Both the position numbers and the translations under genes were made by a program. Positions 17,627 through 25,940 of a stretch of 54,785 bases of DNA are shown piece by piece (position 1 is the stretch's first letter; the number at the start of each line of letters is the position of its first letter). Origin of the DNA: Cryomorphaceae bacterium (GTDB lineage: Bacteria; Bacteroidota; Bacteroidia; Flavobacteriales; Flavobacteriaceae); contig QOPV01000007.1 of NCBI GenBank assembly GCA_003331265.1, positions 1 to 54,785 on the forward strand, read 5' to 3'. The notes under the pieces are model-generated. The model was not told where the DNA came from. It saw nothing but the letters and a program-made list of their open reading frames with translations, and ran no database searches.

Positions 17627-17811
17627 GAAACACTAATTTTTTTTAATATTACCAAAACAGCAATGAAAATAATGAAACCTACCAATACCCATTTTATGCC
17701 TTTATAAGATCCATTAAGTTTTTTTAAATCTTTTTTATAACTAATGGATACAATAATTATAAAAAATATAAAAAATATTAGTCCAAAAAGTAATTGACCA
17801 TTGCTAAACAT
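17623..17811 (-). CDS. Small two-helix membrane protein, unknown
   Basis: This 62-residue protein has two predicted membrane helices (about 5-23 and 42-58) joined by a basic segment, YKKDLKKLNGSYKGIK. No signal peptide or enzymatic residue is seen. Its last codons overlap crcB by 4 nt (ATGA-type coupling), so the two are translated together. I recall similar small proteins beside crcB in flavobacteria but know no function. It could aid channel assembly, or simply share the transcript. Confidence 0.72.
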   Translation of the reverse strand: MFSNGQLLFGLIFFIFFIIIVSISYKKDLKKLNGSYKGIKWVLVGFIIFIAVLVILKKISVS

Positions 17812-17850
17812 ATTTGATTATTTTAGTTCAAAAATAATATTTAATTATAT

Positions 17851-18234
17851 ATGAAGCATCAATTAGATTGTGTTAAAAAATTTCATGAAGTATATAAACT
17901 AAATTATATGCATAGTCCAACTGCCAATTTAGATAAAGATAAAATTAAATTAAGATTCAATTTAATGGCTGAAGAAAATCAGGAATATTTTGAGGCAGCC
18001 AATAATAATGATTTAGTTGAAGTGGCTGATGCGTTAGGGGATATGTTATATATCCTATGTGGTACAATTATTGAGCACGGAATGCATGATAAAATTGAAG
18101 ATATTTTTAATGAAATTCAGAAAAGCAATATGAGTAAGTTAGACAAGAGAGGACAACCTATATATAGAGAAGACGGTAAAGTAATGAAAGGCCCTAATTA
18201 TTTTAAACCAAATATTTCTAAAATAATAGGTTAA
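17851..18234 (+). CDS. MazG-like nucleoside triphosphate pyrophosphohydrolase
   Basis: This 127-residue all-alpha NTP-PPase-like protein is cytosolic. The metal-binding signature is present: the first acidic pair is in MAEENQEYFEA (EExxE) near residues 39-49, and the second is in EVADALGDMLYIL near 58-70 (ExxD). KLDKRGQPIYREDGKVMKGPNYFKP at the C-terminus is typical of the phage- and bacterium-shared subgroup that cleaves non-canonical or modified dNTPs. The substrate is uncertain. The 3' end overlaps the convergent ilvE by 4 nt. Confidence 0.85.
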   Translation: MKHQLDCVKKFHEVYKLNYMHSPTANLDKDKIKLRFNLMAEENQEYFEAANNNDLVEVADALGDMLYILCGTIIEHGMHDKIEDIFNEIQKSNMSKLDKRGQPIYREDGKVMKGPNYFKPNISKIIG

Positions 18235-19274
18235 ACTTCAAATCTCCAACCATAACAATCATTAGAAATATTATATTGAATATCATTAAGTTTCTTTTTA
18301 AAATATGATGCAAAAGAATCATCAGTTTTGGGAAGGTCATATATTTTATTTTTGTACCCAAAACCCACAATAGGTAAAACTACAACTGCGGTTCCACTTC
18401 CGAAAATTTCTTTCAATTCTCCTTTTTTTGAAGCATTAATTATTTCATCGACTTTTATTGGTCTTACTTCAACATCAATTTCTTCTTTATTCGCAATTTC
18501 AATCAAACTTTTTCTTGTTATACCATCTAAAATGCTATCACTTGTTGGAGCAGTTAACAACTTATTTCCAATTCTAAAAAATAAATTCATTGTTCCTGCC
18601 TCCTCTATATATTCATGATTATTGGAATCTGTCCAGATAATTTGTTGAAACCCTTGTTCCCTAGATAATTTTGTAGGATAAAATTGAGCAGCATAATTTC
18701 CTGCAGCCTTGGCATATCCAACGCCACCTTTTGCAGCTCTACTAAACGAATTTTCAAATTTCACTTTAACATCTCCTGAATAATAAGATTTTGCAGGCGC
18801 ACAGATTATCATAAACTTATATTCATCTGCTTCAGTGGCATTAATGCTTGGTTCATCGGCAAAAATAAATGGTCTTATATATAGTGAATTACCTAACCCT
18901 GGCTTAACCCAATCTTTATCTAAATTAATTAATATTTTTAGGGCATCGATAAATAGTTTTTCACTAATACAAGGCATTGCTAATCTTTCAGATGATTTAA
19001 CAATTCTTTTGTAATTATCTTTTGGTCTAAATAACCATATTTTGTTTTTTTTATCTTTAAATGCTTTCATCCCCTCAAAGCAAGCTTGTCCGTAATGAAA
19101 TACTCTTGCAGATGGACTTATTCGGATTGGTTGGTATGGTTTTATTTCAGCATTTGTCCATTCCCCGTTTTTATAGGAGCAAGAAAACATATGATCACTA
19201 AAAACTGAGCCAAAGTTTAAATTTTTAAAATCAACATTTGAAATATTGGATTTTATTACTTTTTTAATTTTCAT
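18231..19274 (-). CDS. ilvE: Branched-chain amino acid aminotransferase
   Basis: This 347-residue fold-type IV PLP enzyme transfers amino groups between Val, Leu or Ile and 2-oxoglutarate. RVFHYGQACFEGMKAF (58-72) lies by the active site, and the PLP lysine is K189 in GGVGYAKAAGNYA. EEAGTMNLFF and SILDGITRKS bind the cofactor phosphate. The long N-terminal form (about 350 residues) matches the Bacteroidota and eukaryote-like subgroup. The gene is divergent from the TIGR01777 epimerase across 60 nt. Confidence 0.93.
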   Translation of the reverse strand: MKIKKVIKSNISNVDFKNLNFGSVFSDHMFSCSYKNGEWTNAEIKPYQPIRISPSARVFHYGQACFEGMKAFKDKKNKIWLFRPKDNYKRIVKSSERLAMPCISEKLFIDALKILINLDKDWVKPGLGNSLYIRPFIFADEPSINATEADEYKFMIICAPAKSYYSGDVKVKFENSFSRAAKGGVGYAKAAGNYAAQFYPTKLSREQGFQQIIWTDSNNHEYIEEAGTMNLFFRIGNKLLTAPTSDSILDGITRKSLIEIANKEEIDVEVRPIKVDEIINASKKGELKEIFGSGTAVVVLPIVGFGYKNKIYDLPKTDDSFASYFKKKLNDIQYNISNDCYGWRFEV

Positions 19275-19284
19275 ACTAAATCAA

Positions 19285-19315
19285 TTGTTATTAGTAAAAT
19301 TACAAATTAACTTTG
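19285..19315 (+). promoter_or_regulatory. Bacteroidota-type promoter for the TIGR01777 gene
   Basis: TTG at 19285-19287 is followed after 20 nt by TAACTTTG (19308-19315), matching the TTG/TAnnTTTG consensus used by the Bacteroidota primary sigma factor. The -7 box ends 19 nt before the ATG at 19335. Confidence 0.6.
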
Positions 19316-19334
19316 ATCCAAAATAAAAATTAAC

Positions 19335-20237
19335 ATGAGATTTTTAGTTACAGGTGCAACAGGTTTAATTGGAAGAAAAATCACTTCAATTTTAATTAAA
19401 AGAGGAGATCAAGTAAATGCACTAACGACTAATAAAAAAAATATTAGTAATTCTAGTGAAATAGATTTTTATTTTTGGAATCCTGAATTATGTATTATTG
19501 ATGAAAAATGTTTTAAAGATGTAGATGTTGTAATTAACCTTGCTGGTTCTCCAATTGCTCAATTATGGACAAAAAAAGCAAAAAAATCTATTTTAGAAAG
19601 CAGATTGAAATCAGTCAAACTATTGGAAAGATTATTGCTAAAAAATAATAAAATAAAATATTTCGTTTGTGCTTCTGCAATAGGTATTTATCCATCCAAT
19701 ATGGATATTGAATTTAATGAAGAGTCAAAATATATTTCAAATTCTTTTTTAGGAAATGTTGTAAATAAATGGGAAGAAAGCTGTCAAAATATAGAAAACC
19801 ATAATATCAAAGTTTTAAAACTTAGAATAGGATTAGTACTATCAATGGAAAGCGGATTATTAAAACCCATAGCTATTTCAACAAAGTATTTTCTTGGTTG
19901 TTGGTTTGGAATGGGAAATAATTATTATTCATGGATTCATATTGATGATATTGCACAATCAATTATTTTTTTAATTGATAACAATAAAAGAGGGATTTAT
20001 AATTTAGTTTCTCCAAACCCAATAAAAAGTAAAACCTTTGTTTTAGAGATTGCAAATATTTTTAAATCAAAAGTAATCCTTCCAAGTATCCCTTATAGAA
20101 TCGTTAAATTTTTCTCAGGAAATATGTCAGAATTATTAATATTTAACCAAAAAGTTAGTTCTGAAAAACTGATTTTAGAGGGCTTTAAATTCAAGTTTCC
20201 TGATTTAAGATTAGCACTCAAAAATTTGTTAAAATAA
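19335..20237 (+). CDS. TIGR01777-family NAD(P)-dependent epimerase
   Basis: This 300-residue extended SDR protein of the YfcH/SulA-like group has the nucleotide-binding motif GATGLIG at 7-13. DVVINLAGSPIAQLWTKKAK near 63-84 is the group's hallmark, and CASAIGIYP (about 112-120) replaces the usual Ser-Tyr-Lys region. The C-terminal DUF1731-like segment includes YRIVKFFSGNMSELL and ends SSEKLILEGFKFKFPDL. The substrate is unknown for the whole family. It is probably monocistronic, followed by the sigma-54-like site in front of grpE. Confidence 0.88.
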   Translation: MRFLVTGATGLIGRKITSILIKRGDQVNALTTNKKNISNSSEIDFYFWNPELCIIDEKCFKDVDVVINLAGSPIAQLWTKKAKKSILESRLKSVKLLERLLLKNNKIKYFVCASAIGIYPSNMDIEFNEESKYISNSFLGNVVNKWEESCQNIENHNIKVLKLRIGLVLSMESGLLKPIAISTKYFLGCWFGMGNNYYSWIHIDDIAQSIIFLIDNNKRGIYNLVSPNPIKSKTFVLEIANIFKSKVILPSIPYRIVKFFSGNMSELLIFNQKVSSEKLILEGFKFKFPDLRLALKNLLK

Positions 20238-20267
20238 TTTGATGACATTTTGACAAAATTTGAAAAA

Positions 20268-20283
20268 TGGCAGTACTTTTGCC
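20268..20283 (+). promoter_or_regulatory. Sigma-54-type -24/-12 promoter upstream of grpE
   Basis: TGGCAGTACTTTTGCC has GG (20269-20270) and GC (20281-20282) separated by exactly 10 nt, fitting the TGGCA-N7-TTGC sigma-54 pattern, 23 nt before the grpE ATG. A TGACA-ttt-TGACA direct repeat lies just upstream (about 20243-20255). The same bases also form a 9-bp inverted repeat, so a terminator reading is possible. An activator of the right class is encoded at 22827. Confidence 0.6.
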
Positions 20284-20305
20284 ATTTTAATTTTAAAATA
20301 AATAT

Positions 20306-20806
20306 ATGGGTAATTCAAAACCAAAGTCAAAAAGTAATAAAAAACCTACTTTGAAATCTCAAATAGAAGAATTAAATATTTCTTTTAAAGAAGAGCAAGA
20401 TAAATTTTTAAGACTTTTTGCTGAGTTTGAAAATTATAAAAAAAGAACTTCTAAGGAAAGGTTAGAATTATATAAAACAGCATCTCAAGAACTAATGACT
20501 GCTTTATTGCCTGTAATGGATGATATGGATAGGGCTTCATTGGAGTTTACTAAATCCAAAGAAAAGAGTTTAGTTGAGGGTTTTTCACTAATTAAGAATA
20601 AATTTTCAGAGACATTAAAATCTCAGGGTTTAATTATAATCCAAGTGAACAAAGGAGATGAATTCGATCCTGAAATTCACGAAGCAATTACACAGATTCC
20701 TGCTGAAGATAAAAAGATGATAGGAAGAATTATTGATGTTATCGAATTTGGATATAAATTAGGAGAAAAAATCATACGATATCCAAAAGTTGTTGTAGGT
20801 AAATAA
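20306..20806 (+). CDS. grpE: Nucleotide exchange factor GrpE
   Basis: This 166-residue co-chaperone releases ADP from DnaK. A lysine-rich head (1-20) leads into a long coiled helix (about 20-75) with LRLFAEFENYKKRTSKER, the GrpE signature. The C-terminal beta domain has DEFDPEIHEAITQIP and ends YKLGEKIIRYPKVVVGK. It is slightly short compared with the E. coli protein (197). It is first in a grpE-dnaJ unit with a 10-nt gap, and a sigma-54-like element precedes it. No dnaK is present in the window. Confidence 0.95.
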   Translation: MGNSKPKSKSNKKPTLKSQIEELNISFKEEQDKFLRLFAEFENYKKRTSKERLELYKTASQELMTALLPVMDDMDRASLEFTKSKEKSLVEGFSLIKNKFSETLKSQGLIIIQVNKGDEFDPEIHEAITQIPAEDKKMIGRIIDVIEFGYKLGEKIIRYPKVVVGK

Positions 20807-20816
20807 AATTAAAATC

Positions 20817-21923
20817 ATGAAGGAAGATTATTATGAAATTTTAGGAGTTAGTAAATCTGCTTCAGCCGGTGACATAAAGAAAGCTTACAGAAAAATGGCT
20901 ATTAAATATCACCCCGATAAAAATCCTGGTGATTCAACTGCTGAAGATAATTTTAAAAAAGCTGCCGAAGCTTATGAGGTTTTAGGTAATCAAGATAAAA
21001 GATCAAAATATGATCAATTTGGTCACTCTGCATTTGATGGTAATGGTGGGTTTGGAGGTGGAGGAATGAATATGGATGACATATTCAGTCAATTTGGTGA
21101 TATATTTGGAGGAGCTTTTAGTGGTTTTGGTGGATTTGGAGGATCTAGCCAAGGAAGATCCAAAGGCAGTAACCTAAGAATTAGAGTTTCCTTAGATCTT
21201 AAAGAGATTGTACTAGGAGTTGAGAAAAAAATTAAAGTTAAAAGAAAAATTAAAGCACAAGGAGTCACCTACAAAACTTGCCCTAATTGCAATGGATCAG
21301 GTCAGGTTACCAGAATTACAAATACTATTTTAGGAAGAATGCAATCTGCAAGTACATGTCCAACATGTAATGGATCAGGTCAAGTAGTTTCTAATAGACC
21401 TTCAAATTCCGATTCCAATGGTTTAATTTCATCCGAAGAGACAGTACTTGTAAAAATTCCTGCTGGAGTTGAGGACGGGATGCAATTAAAAGTAAGTGGA
21501 AAGGGAAATGAATCTGCAGGAAATGGAATTCCAGGTGATTTGATAGTATTGATTCAAGAAAATGAACACCCAAATTTAAAAAGAGAAGGTAATAATTTAC
21601 ATTACGATTTATACATAAGTATTTCTGATGCTGTTTTAGGAGTTTCTAAAGAAATAGAAACTGTAACAGGAAATGTAAGAATTAAATTGGAGTCAGGTAT
21701 TCAGTCAGGAAAAATTTTAAGACTTCGCGGTAAAGGGCTTTCCAGCATAAATTCTTATAGCTCGGGCGATTTATTAGTACATATTAATGTTTGGACTCCA
21801 AAAACATTAAATAAAGAGCAAAAAATATTTTTCGAGGAAATGAAAAATAATGACAATTTTATTCCTTCACCTGAAAAAGGAGATAAATCATTTTTTGAAA
21901 AAGTAAAAGATATGTTTTCTTAA
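20817..21923 (+). CDS. dnaJ: Chaperone DnaJ with a reduced zinc-finger region
   Basis: This 368-residue J-domain co-chaperone of DnaK has a J domain at 1-70 with HPD at 32-34 and a Gly/Phe-rich linker at about 75-110. Only two CxxCxGxG repeats follow, CPNCNGSG (155-162) and CPTCNGSG (181-188), where most DnaJ proteins have four. The C-terminal substrate domains (about 205-350) are intact, with VKIPAGVEDGMQLKVSGKG and DLYISISDAVLG. Loss of repeats 1 and 4 looks lineage-typical for Flavobacteriia from memory and leaves one possible zinc site. It is co-transcribed with grpE. Confidence 0.94.
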   Translation: MKEDYYEILGVSKSASAGDIKKAYRKMAIKYHPDKNPGDSTAEDNFKKAAEAYEVLGNQDKRSKYDQFGHSAFDGNGGFGGGGMNMDDIFSQFGDIFGGAFSGFGGFGGSSQGRSKGSNLRIRVSLDLKEIVLGVEKKIKVKRKIKAQGVTYKTCPNCNGSGQVTRITNTILGRMQSASTCPTCNGSGQVVSNRPSNSDSNGLISSEETVLVKIPAGVEDGMQLKVSGKGNESAGNGIPGDLIVLIQENEHPNLKREGNNLHYDLYISISDAVLGVSKEIETVTGNVRIKLESGIQSGKILRLRGKGLSSINSYSSGDLLVHINVWTPKTLNKEQKIFFEEMKNNDNFIPSPEKGDKSFFEKVKDMFS

Positions 21924-21999
21924 TTTCTTTACTTACAATTAATAATAAACCCTTTTATTTTTTACCTTCAATTTGATTATATTTAATTAATATTTTCAT

Positions 22000-22821
22000 A
22001 TGAAAAAATTTATAGATTTTATTAACAAGGAGTTTTTTATTACCGATAATATTAAATTTTCAATTGTTACTATTCTGTTGGTTTCTTTAATTTTTATTAC
22101 AACTTACCTTTTATTGAAAATTACTAAGAAAATTGCCACTAAAAAATTAGATGAGGAGCGAAAGTTAAAATTTAAATCCGTTTTTACTTTTCTAAACTAT
22201 TTTGTATATATAATAGTTGCATTAATTACATTTCAAAATTTTGGAATAAATTTAACTGGAATTTTTGCTGCATCAGCTGCATTATTGGTTGGTATTGGAT
22301 TAGCTCTTCAAACATTTTTCCAAGATATAATTTCTGGAATATTGATTTTAGCAGATCAAACTGTGCATGTTGGAGATATAATTGAAATTGATGGTAAGGT
22401 GGGTAGGGTAGAAAATATTAAAATCAGAACTACCAGAGCTGTAACATTTGACAATAAGGTATTAATTATTCCTAATCACAAATATTTAACCTCTACTTTA
22501 TTTAATTGGACTGAAAATGGAACTGTTTTAAGAGGGTGTGTTTCAATTGGTGTGTCTTATGATTCAGATGTTGAGAATATAAAAGATATTCTTTTGGAAA
22601 TAGCTAATTCACATCCACATTTAATAAAAAACCCACCTCCGAAGGTAATATTTAAAAACTTTGGAGATAGTGCATTAGAGTTTGATTTAATATTTACTTA
22701 TAATAATGGATTTAGAGTTAATTTAATAGAAAGTGACATTAGATTTTTAGTTCATAAAAAGTTTAAAGAAAATAACATTGAAATTCCATTTCCTCAAAGA
22801 GTGGTTCATTTAGAGAAGTAA
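22000..22821 (+). CDS. Small-conductance mechanosensitive channel (MscS family)
   Basis: This 273-residue membrane protein opens under osmotic downshock. Two outer helices (about 20-40 and 62-82) precede the pore helix with FAASAALLVGIGLALQTFFQDIISG near 87-111. The beta domain has the signature VHVGDIIEIDGKVGRVENIKIRTT, cut here into VHVGDIIEIDG and VGRVENIKIRTT, near 122-145, and PNHKYLTSTLFNW. The C-terminal alpha/beta domain ends ENNIEIPFPQRVVHL. It lies 5 nt before the sigma-54 activator gene, suggesting one transcript. Confidence 0.93.
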   Translation: MKKFIDFINKEFFITDNIKFSIVTILLVSLIFITTYLLLKITKKIATKKLDEERKLKFKSVFTFLNYFVYIIVALITFQNFGINLTGIFAASAALLVGIGLALQTFFQDIISGILILADQTVHVGDIIEIDGKVGRVENIKIRTTRAVTFDNKVLIIPNHKYLTSTLFNWTENGTVLRGCVSIGVSYDSDVENIKDILLEIANSHPHLIKNPPPKVIFKNFGDSALEFDLIFTYNNGFRVNLIESDIRFLVHKKFKENNIEIPFPQRVVHLEK

Positions 22822-22826
22822 TTTTT

Positions 22827-23993
22827 ATGTCAAAAATTTTAATAATAGAAGATGAAGAGTCTATAAGACGAGTTTTAAAGAAAGTTTTAATTGATGAAAA
22901 TCAATCTTTTAAAATTATAGAGGCTTGCGATGGCGTCCAAGCTATTGATATGGTAAAATCAAACAAGTTGGATTTGATTTTATGCGATATTAAAATGCCA
23001 AAAAAAGATGGAATTGAAGTACTTCGATTCTTAATGAGCGATTATCCTGAAATTCCTGTTATTATGATTTCTGGTCATGGGGATTTAGAGACAGCTGTAG
23101 AATCTATGAGGTTAGGTGCTTTTGATTATATCTCAAAGCCCCCTGACCTAAATAGATTATTGAATTCTGTTAGAGCAGCTCTAAAAAATAATATTTTTAG
23201 AAAAAAAAATCAATCTTCCTCAAAAAGATCAAAAGATTTTAAAATTATAGGTGAATCAATTAGTATAAAAAAAATAAATAGGATTATTGAAAAAGTTGCT
23301 AAAACAAATGCTAAAGTTTTAATTCTTGGTCCAAATGGATCTGGAAAAGAATTAGTAGCTAATCAAATACATTTGAATAGTTCAAGATTTCAAGGGGCTT
23401 TTATTGAAGTTAATTGCGCTGCAATTCCCTCTGAATTAATTGAAAGTGAATTATTTGGACATATTAAAGGAGCATTTACTTCTGCTGTAAAAGATAAAGT
23501 TGGAAAATTTGAGGCAGCTAATGGTGGGACAATTTTTCTTGATGAAATAGGAGATATGAGTTTATCAGCTCAATCTAAAGTTTTAAGAGCTTTACAAGAA
23601 CATAAAATACAAAGAGTTGGAAGTGAAAAAGATTTAATTGTTGATGTTAGAGTTATTGCAGCAACTAATAAGAATTTAAAAGATGAAATTATTAAAAATA
23701 ATTTCAGAGAAGATTTGTTCCATAGACTAGCTGTTATTGAAATTAAGGTTCCATCCTTGAACGAGAGGATATCAGACATTCCAATATTAGTGGACCATTT
23801 TTTAAAATTAATTTCGGTTGAAAACAATAATGAATTAAAAAAAATAGAATCTAATGCTGTAAAAAAACTCAAAAATTTTAATTGGACTGGAAATGTTAGG
23901 GAGTTACGAAATGTAATTGAAAGATTATTAATTCTAAGTGAAAATTCAATTATTACAATAGATGATGTAATAAATTACTCAGGTAAAAAATAA
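22827..23993 (+). CDS. Sigma-54-dependent response regulator lacking a DNA-binding domain
   Basis: This 388-residue NtrC-like activator has a receiver domain at 1-120 with phospho-acceptor Asp54 (LCDIKMP) and SGHGD plus a Lys104 switch region. An AAA+ domain follows at about 138-370, with Walker A GPNGSGKE (168-175), the sigma-54 contact loop GAFTSA (215-220, for the usual GAFTGA), Walker B near [13 protein letters not shown] and [14 protein letters not shown] at the end. It stops after the AAA+ C-terminal helices, with no Fis-type helix-turn-helix. It may act without binding DNA. A sigma-54-like site precedes grpE 2.5 kb upstream. The kinase is not in the window. Confidence 0.92.
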   Translation: MSKILIIEDEESIRRVLKKVLIDENQSFKIIEACDGVQAIDMVKSNKLDLILCDIKMPKKDGIEVLRFLMSDYPEIPVIMISGHGDLETAVESMRLGAFDYISKPPDLNRLLNSVRAALKNNIFRKKNQSSSKRSKDFKIIGESISIKKINRIIEKVAKTNAKVLILGPNGSGKELVANQIHLNSSRFQGAFIEVNCAAIPSELIESELFGHIKGAFTSAVKDKVGKFEAANGGTIFLDEIGDMSLSAQSKVLRALQEHKIQRVGSEKDLIVDVRVIAATNKNLKDEIIKNNFREDLFHRLAVIEIKVPSLNERISDIPILVDHFLKLISVENNNELKKIESNAVKKLKNFNWTGNVRELRNVIERLLILSENSIITIDDVINYSGKK

Positions 23994-23996
23994 ATT

Positions 23997-25373
23997 ATGA
24001 AAAGATATTTCACATTATTAATGTTAATAGGTTTTCTAAGCGTTTATTCACAGGATGATAAAGACATGATAAAAAAATTTTTTGATAACTCCATGTCCTC
24101 AAGTGTTAGTTATGAATTATTAGACCATCTTTCTAATGAAATTGGAGGAAGGTTATCTGGCTCTTTGAATGCTGAGAGAGCAGTTGAATGGGGTAGAAAA
24201 GAATTAATAAAAGTTGGGTTTGATAAAGTTTGGCTACAAGATGTCATGGTTCCTAAATGGGTTAGGGGTCCAAAAGAATTTGCTTTAATTGAAACACAAC
24301 CTGGAACAACATTTAATGTTGACGTTTGTGCTTTAGGGGGTTCTGTTGCAACTCCATCAGTTGGCATTAAATCAAACGTAATTGAAGTTTATGATTTTGA
24401 TGAACTTAAGATACTTGGAAAAGAAAAAATAGATGGTAAAATTGTGTTTTTTAATAGACCAATGCAACCAAATTTAATAAATACATTTCAAGCTTATGGC
24501 GAAGCTGTTAGTATGAGGGTTAATGGAGCAGCTGAGGCTGTTAAATATGGTGCAATTGGAGTAATAATAAGATCAATGAGTCTTAGATTAGATGATTTTC
24601 CTCATACTGGTGTTATGAGTTATGGAAATTTACCTCCAAGTAAAAGAATTCCAGCTGCAGCAATAAGTACAAATGCTGCAGAAAAACTTAGTAATCTTCT
24701 CAAAATAAATCCTGATTTAAAATTTCTTCTAAGACAACAGTGTAAACAATTCAAGGATGTTAAATCTCATAATGTAATAGCAGAAATAAAAGGATCAACT
24801 TATCCCAACGAAATTATTTTAGTTGGAGGTCATTTAGATTCGTGGGACTTAGGAGATGGCTCACATGATGATGGTGCGGGAATTGTTCAATCAATAGATG
24901 TTTTAAATATATTGAATAAATCAGGATACAAGCCTAAAAGAACTATTAGAGTAGTATTATTTATGAATGAAGAAAATGGGCTCCGTGGAGCTATTAAATA
25001 TGCGGAAGTATCAAAAAATAATTCTTTAAATCATATTTTTGCTTTAGAATCTGATGCAGGCGGTTTCACTCCATTAGGATTCTCTTTCACCTCAAATGAA
25101 GAAAATTTTTCAAAAATATCAGAATGGAAAAACCTATTTGATCCATATTTAATACAAACTTTTGTTATGGGAGGAAGTGGAGCTGATATTAGTTTATTAG
25201 AAAAATCTAATAATGTATTGGCAGGGTTAAGGCCTGATTCTCAAAGGTATTTTGATTATCATCATGCTGCTAATGATACTTTTGATGCTATTAATAAACG
25301 AGAGTTAGAATTAGGTGCGTTTGCTATGACATCACTTATTTATTTATTTGATAAATATGGAATTAATAATTAG
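23997..25373 (+). CDS. Secreted M28-family zinc aminopeptidase/carboxypeptidase
   Basis: This 458-residue exported peptidase has a signal peptide (about 1-18, SVYSQ). A PA-like insert lies near 130-210. The M28 catalytic core is at about 275-458: the first zinc His and Asp are in VGGHLDSWDLG, the bridging Asp in SHDDGAGIVQS, the general-base Glu pair in FMNEENGLRGA, a further Asp in ALESDAGG and the last His in YHHAANDTFD. The layout is closest to carboxypeptidase Q-like members. It starts 3 nt after the activator gene and ends 3 nt before the PAP2 gene, so it may be expressed from the same message. Confidence 0.92.
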   Translation: MKRYFTLLMLIGFLSVYSQDDKDMIKKFFDNSMSSSVSYELLDHLSNEIGGRLSGSLNAERAVEWGRKELIKVGFDKVWLQDVMVPKWVRGPKEFALIETQPGTTFNVDVCALGGSVATPSVGIKSNVIEVYDFDELKILGKEKIDGKIVFFNRPMQPNLINTFQAYGEAVSMRVNGAAEAVKYGAIGVIIRSMSLRLDDFPHTGVMSYGNLPPSKRIPAAAISTNAAEKLSNLLKINPDLKFLLRQQCKQFKDVKSHNVIAEIKGSTYPNEIILVGGHLDSWDLGDGSHDDGAGIVQSIDVLNILNKSGYKPKRTIRVVLFMNEENGLRGAIKYAEVSKNNSLNHIFALESDAGGFTPLGFSFTSNEENFSKISEWKNLFDPYLIQTFVMGGSGADISLLEKSNNVLAGLRPDSQRYFDYHHAANDTFDAINKRELELGAFAMTSLIYLFDKYGINN

Positions 25374-25376
25374 AAT

Positions 25377-25940
25377 TTGGAAACTTTAATTGAATTAGAT
25401 AAAGCTCTTTTTGTTTATTTGAATTCTTTAGGTAGTGAAAACTATGATTTAATTTGGTTATTTATTACAGATAAAAAATCTTCCATTCCATTATATTTAA
25501 TATTAATATACTTTTTATGTAAAAAATTCTTACTTAAAGATTTATTTAAATATTTATTTATTACCCTATTATTGATATTATTTACAGATCAGATTAGTGG
25601 ATTTTTTAAAGATTATTTTGAAAGACTTAGGCCTTGTCATGATCAAGAAATTAATTCTTATATAAGAATAGTTAAGCAAGGTTGTGGAGGGTTATTTGGT
25701 TTTTTCTCGTCACATGCAGCAAACTCTTTTGGTTTAGCCACTTTTTTTTATTTAACACTTAAAAATTATTCTAACTTATTTAAATACCTTTTTTTATGGG
25801 CCTTGATAGTCTCTTACAGTAGAATATATGTTGGTGTTCATTTTCCTATTGATATAATATCTGGAATTTATTTTGGAATTTTTTCGGGCTATATATTTTC
25901 TTTAATCTTTTTAAAAAAAAACATTTTTAATGTTTTATAG
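25377..25940 (+). CDS. PAP2-family membrane phosphatase
   Basis: This 187-residue integral-membrane protein has about six helices. The three PAP2 motifs are present with changes: KDYFERLRP (motif 1, about 80-88), SSHAANSFG (motif 2, for the usual PSGH) and SRIYVGVHFPIDIISG (motif 3, Arg and His kept). Members dephosphorylate lipid phosphates such as undecaprenyl pyrophosphate or phosphatidylglycerol phosphate. The substrate is unresolved. The start is TTG at 25377. No in-frame ATG lies nearby, and MExLIELDK is the expected N-terminus. It overlaps the next gene by 11 nt. Confidence 0.88.
   Translation: METLIELDKALFVYLNSLGSENYDLIWLFITDKKSSIPLYLILIYFLCKKFLLKDLFKYLFITLLLILFTDQISGFFKDYFERLRPCHDQEINSYIRIVKQGCGGLFGFFSSHAANSFGLATFFYLTLKNYSNLFKYLFLWALIVSYSRIYVGVHFPIDIISGIYFGIFSGYIFSLIFLKKNIFNVL

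Noticed and set aside
20268-20290. Terminator reading of the grpE upstream inverted repeat
   Set aside because: It is possible, but the exact -24/-12 spacing and position before grpE favour the promoter reading. It is kept as an alternative in the entry.
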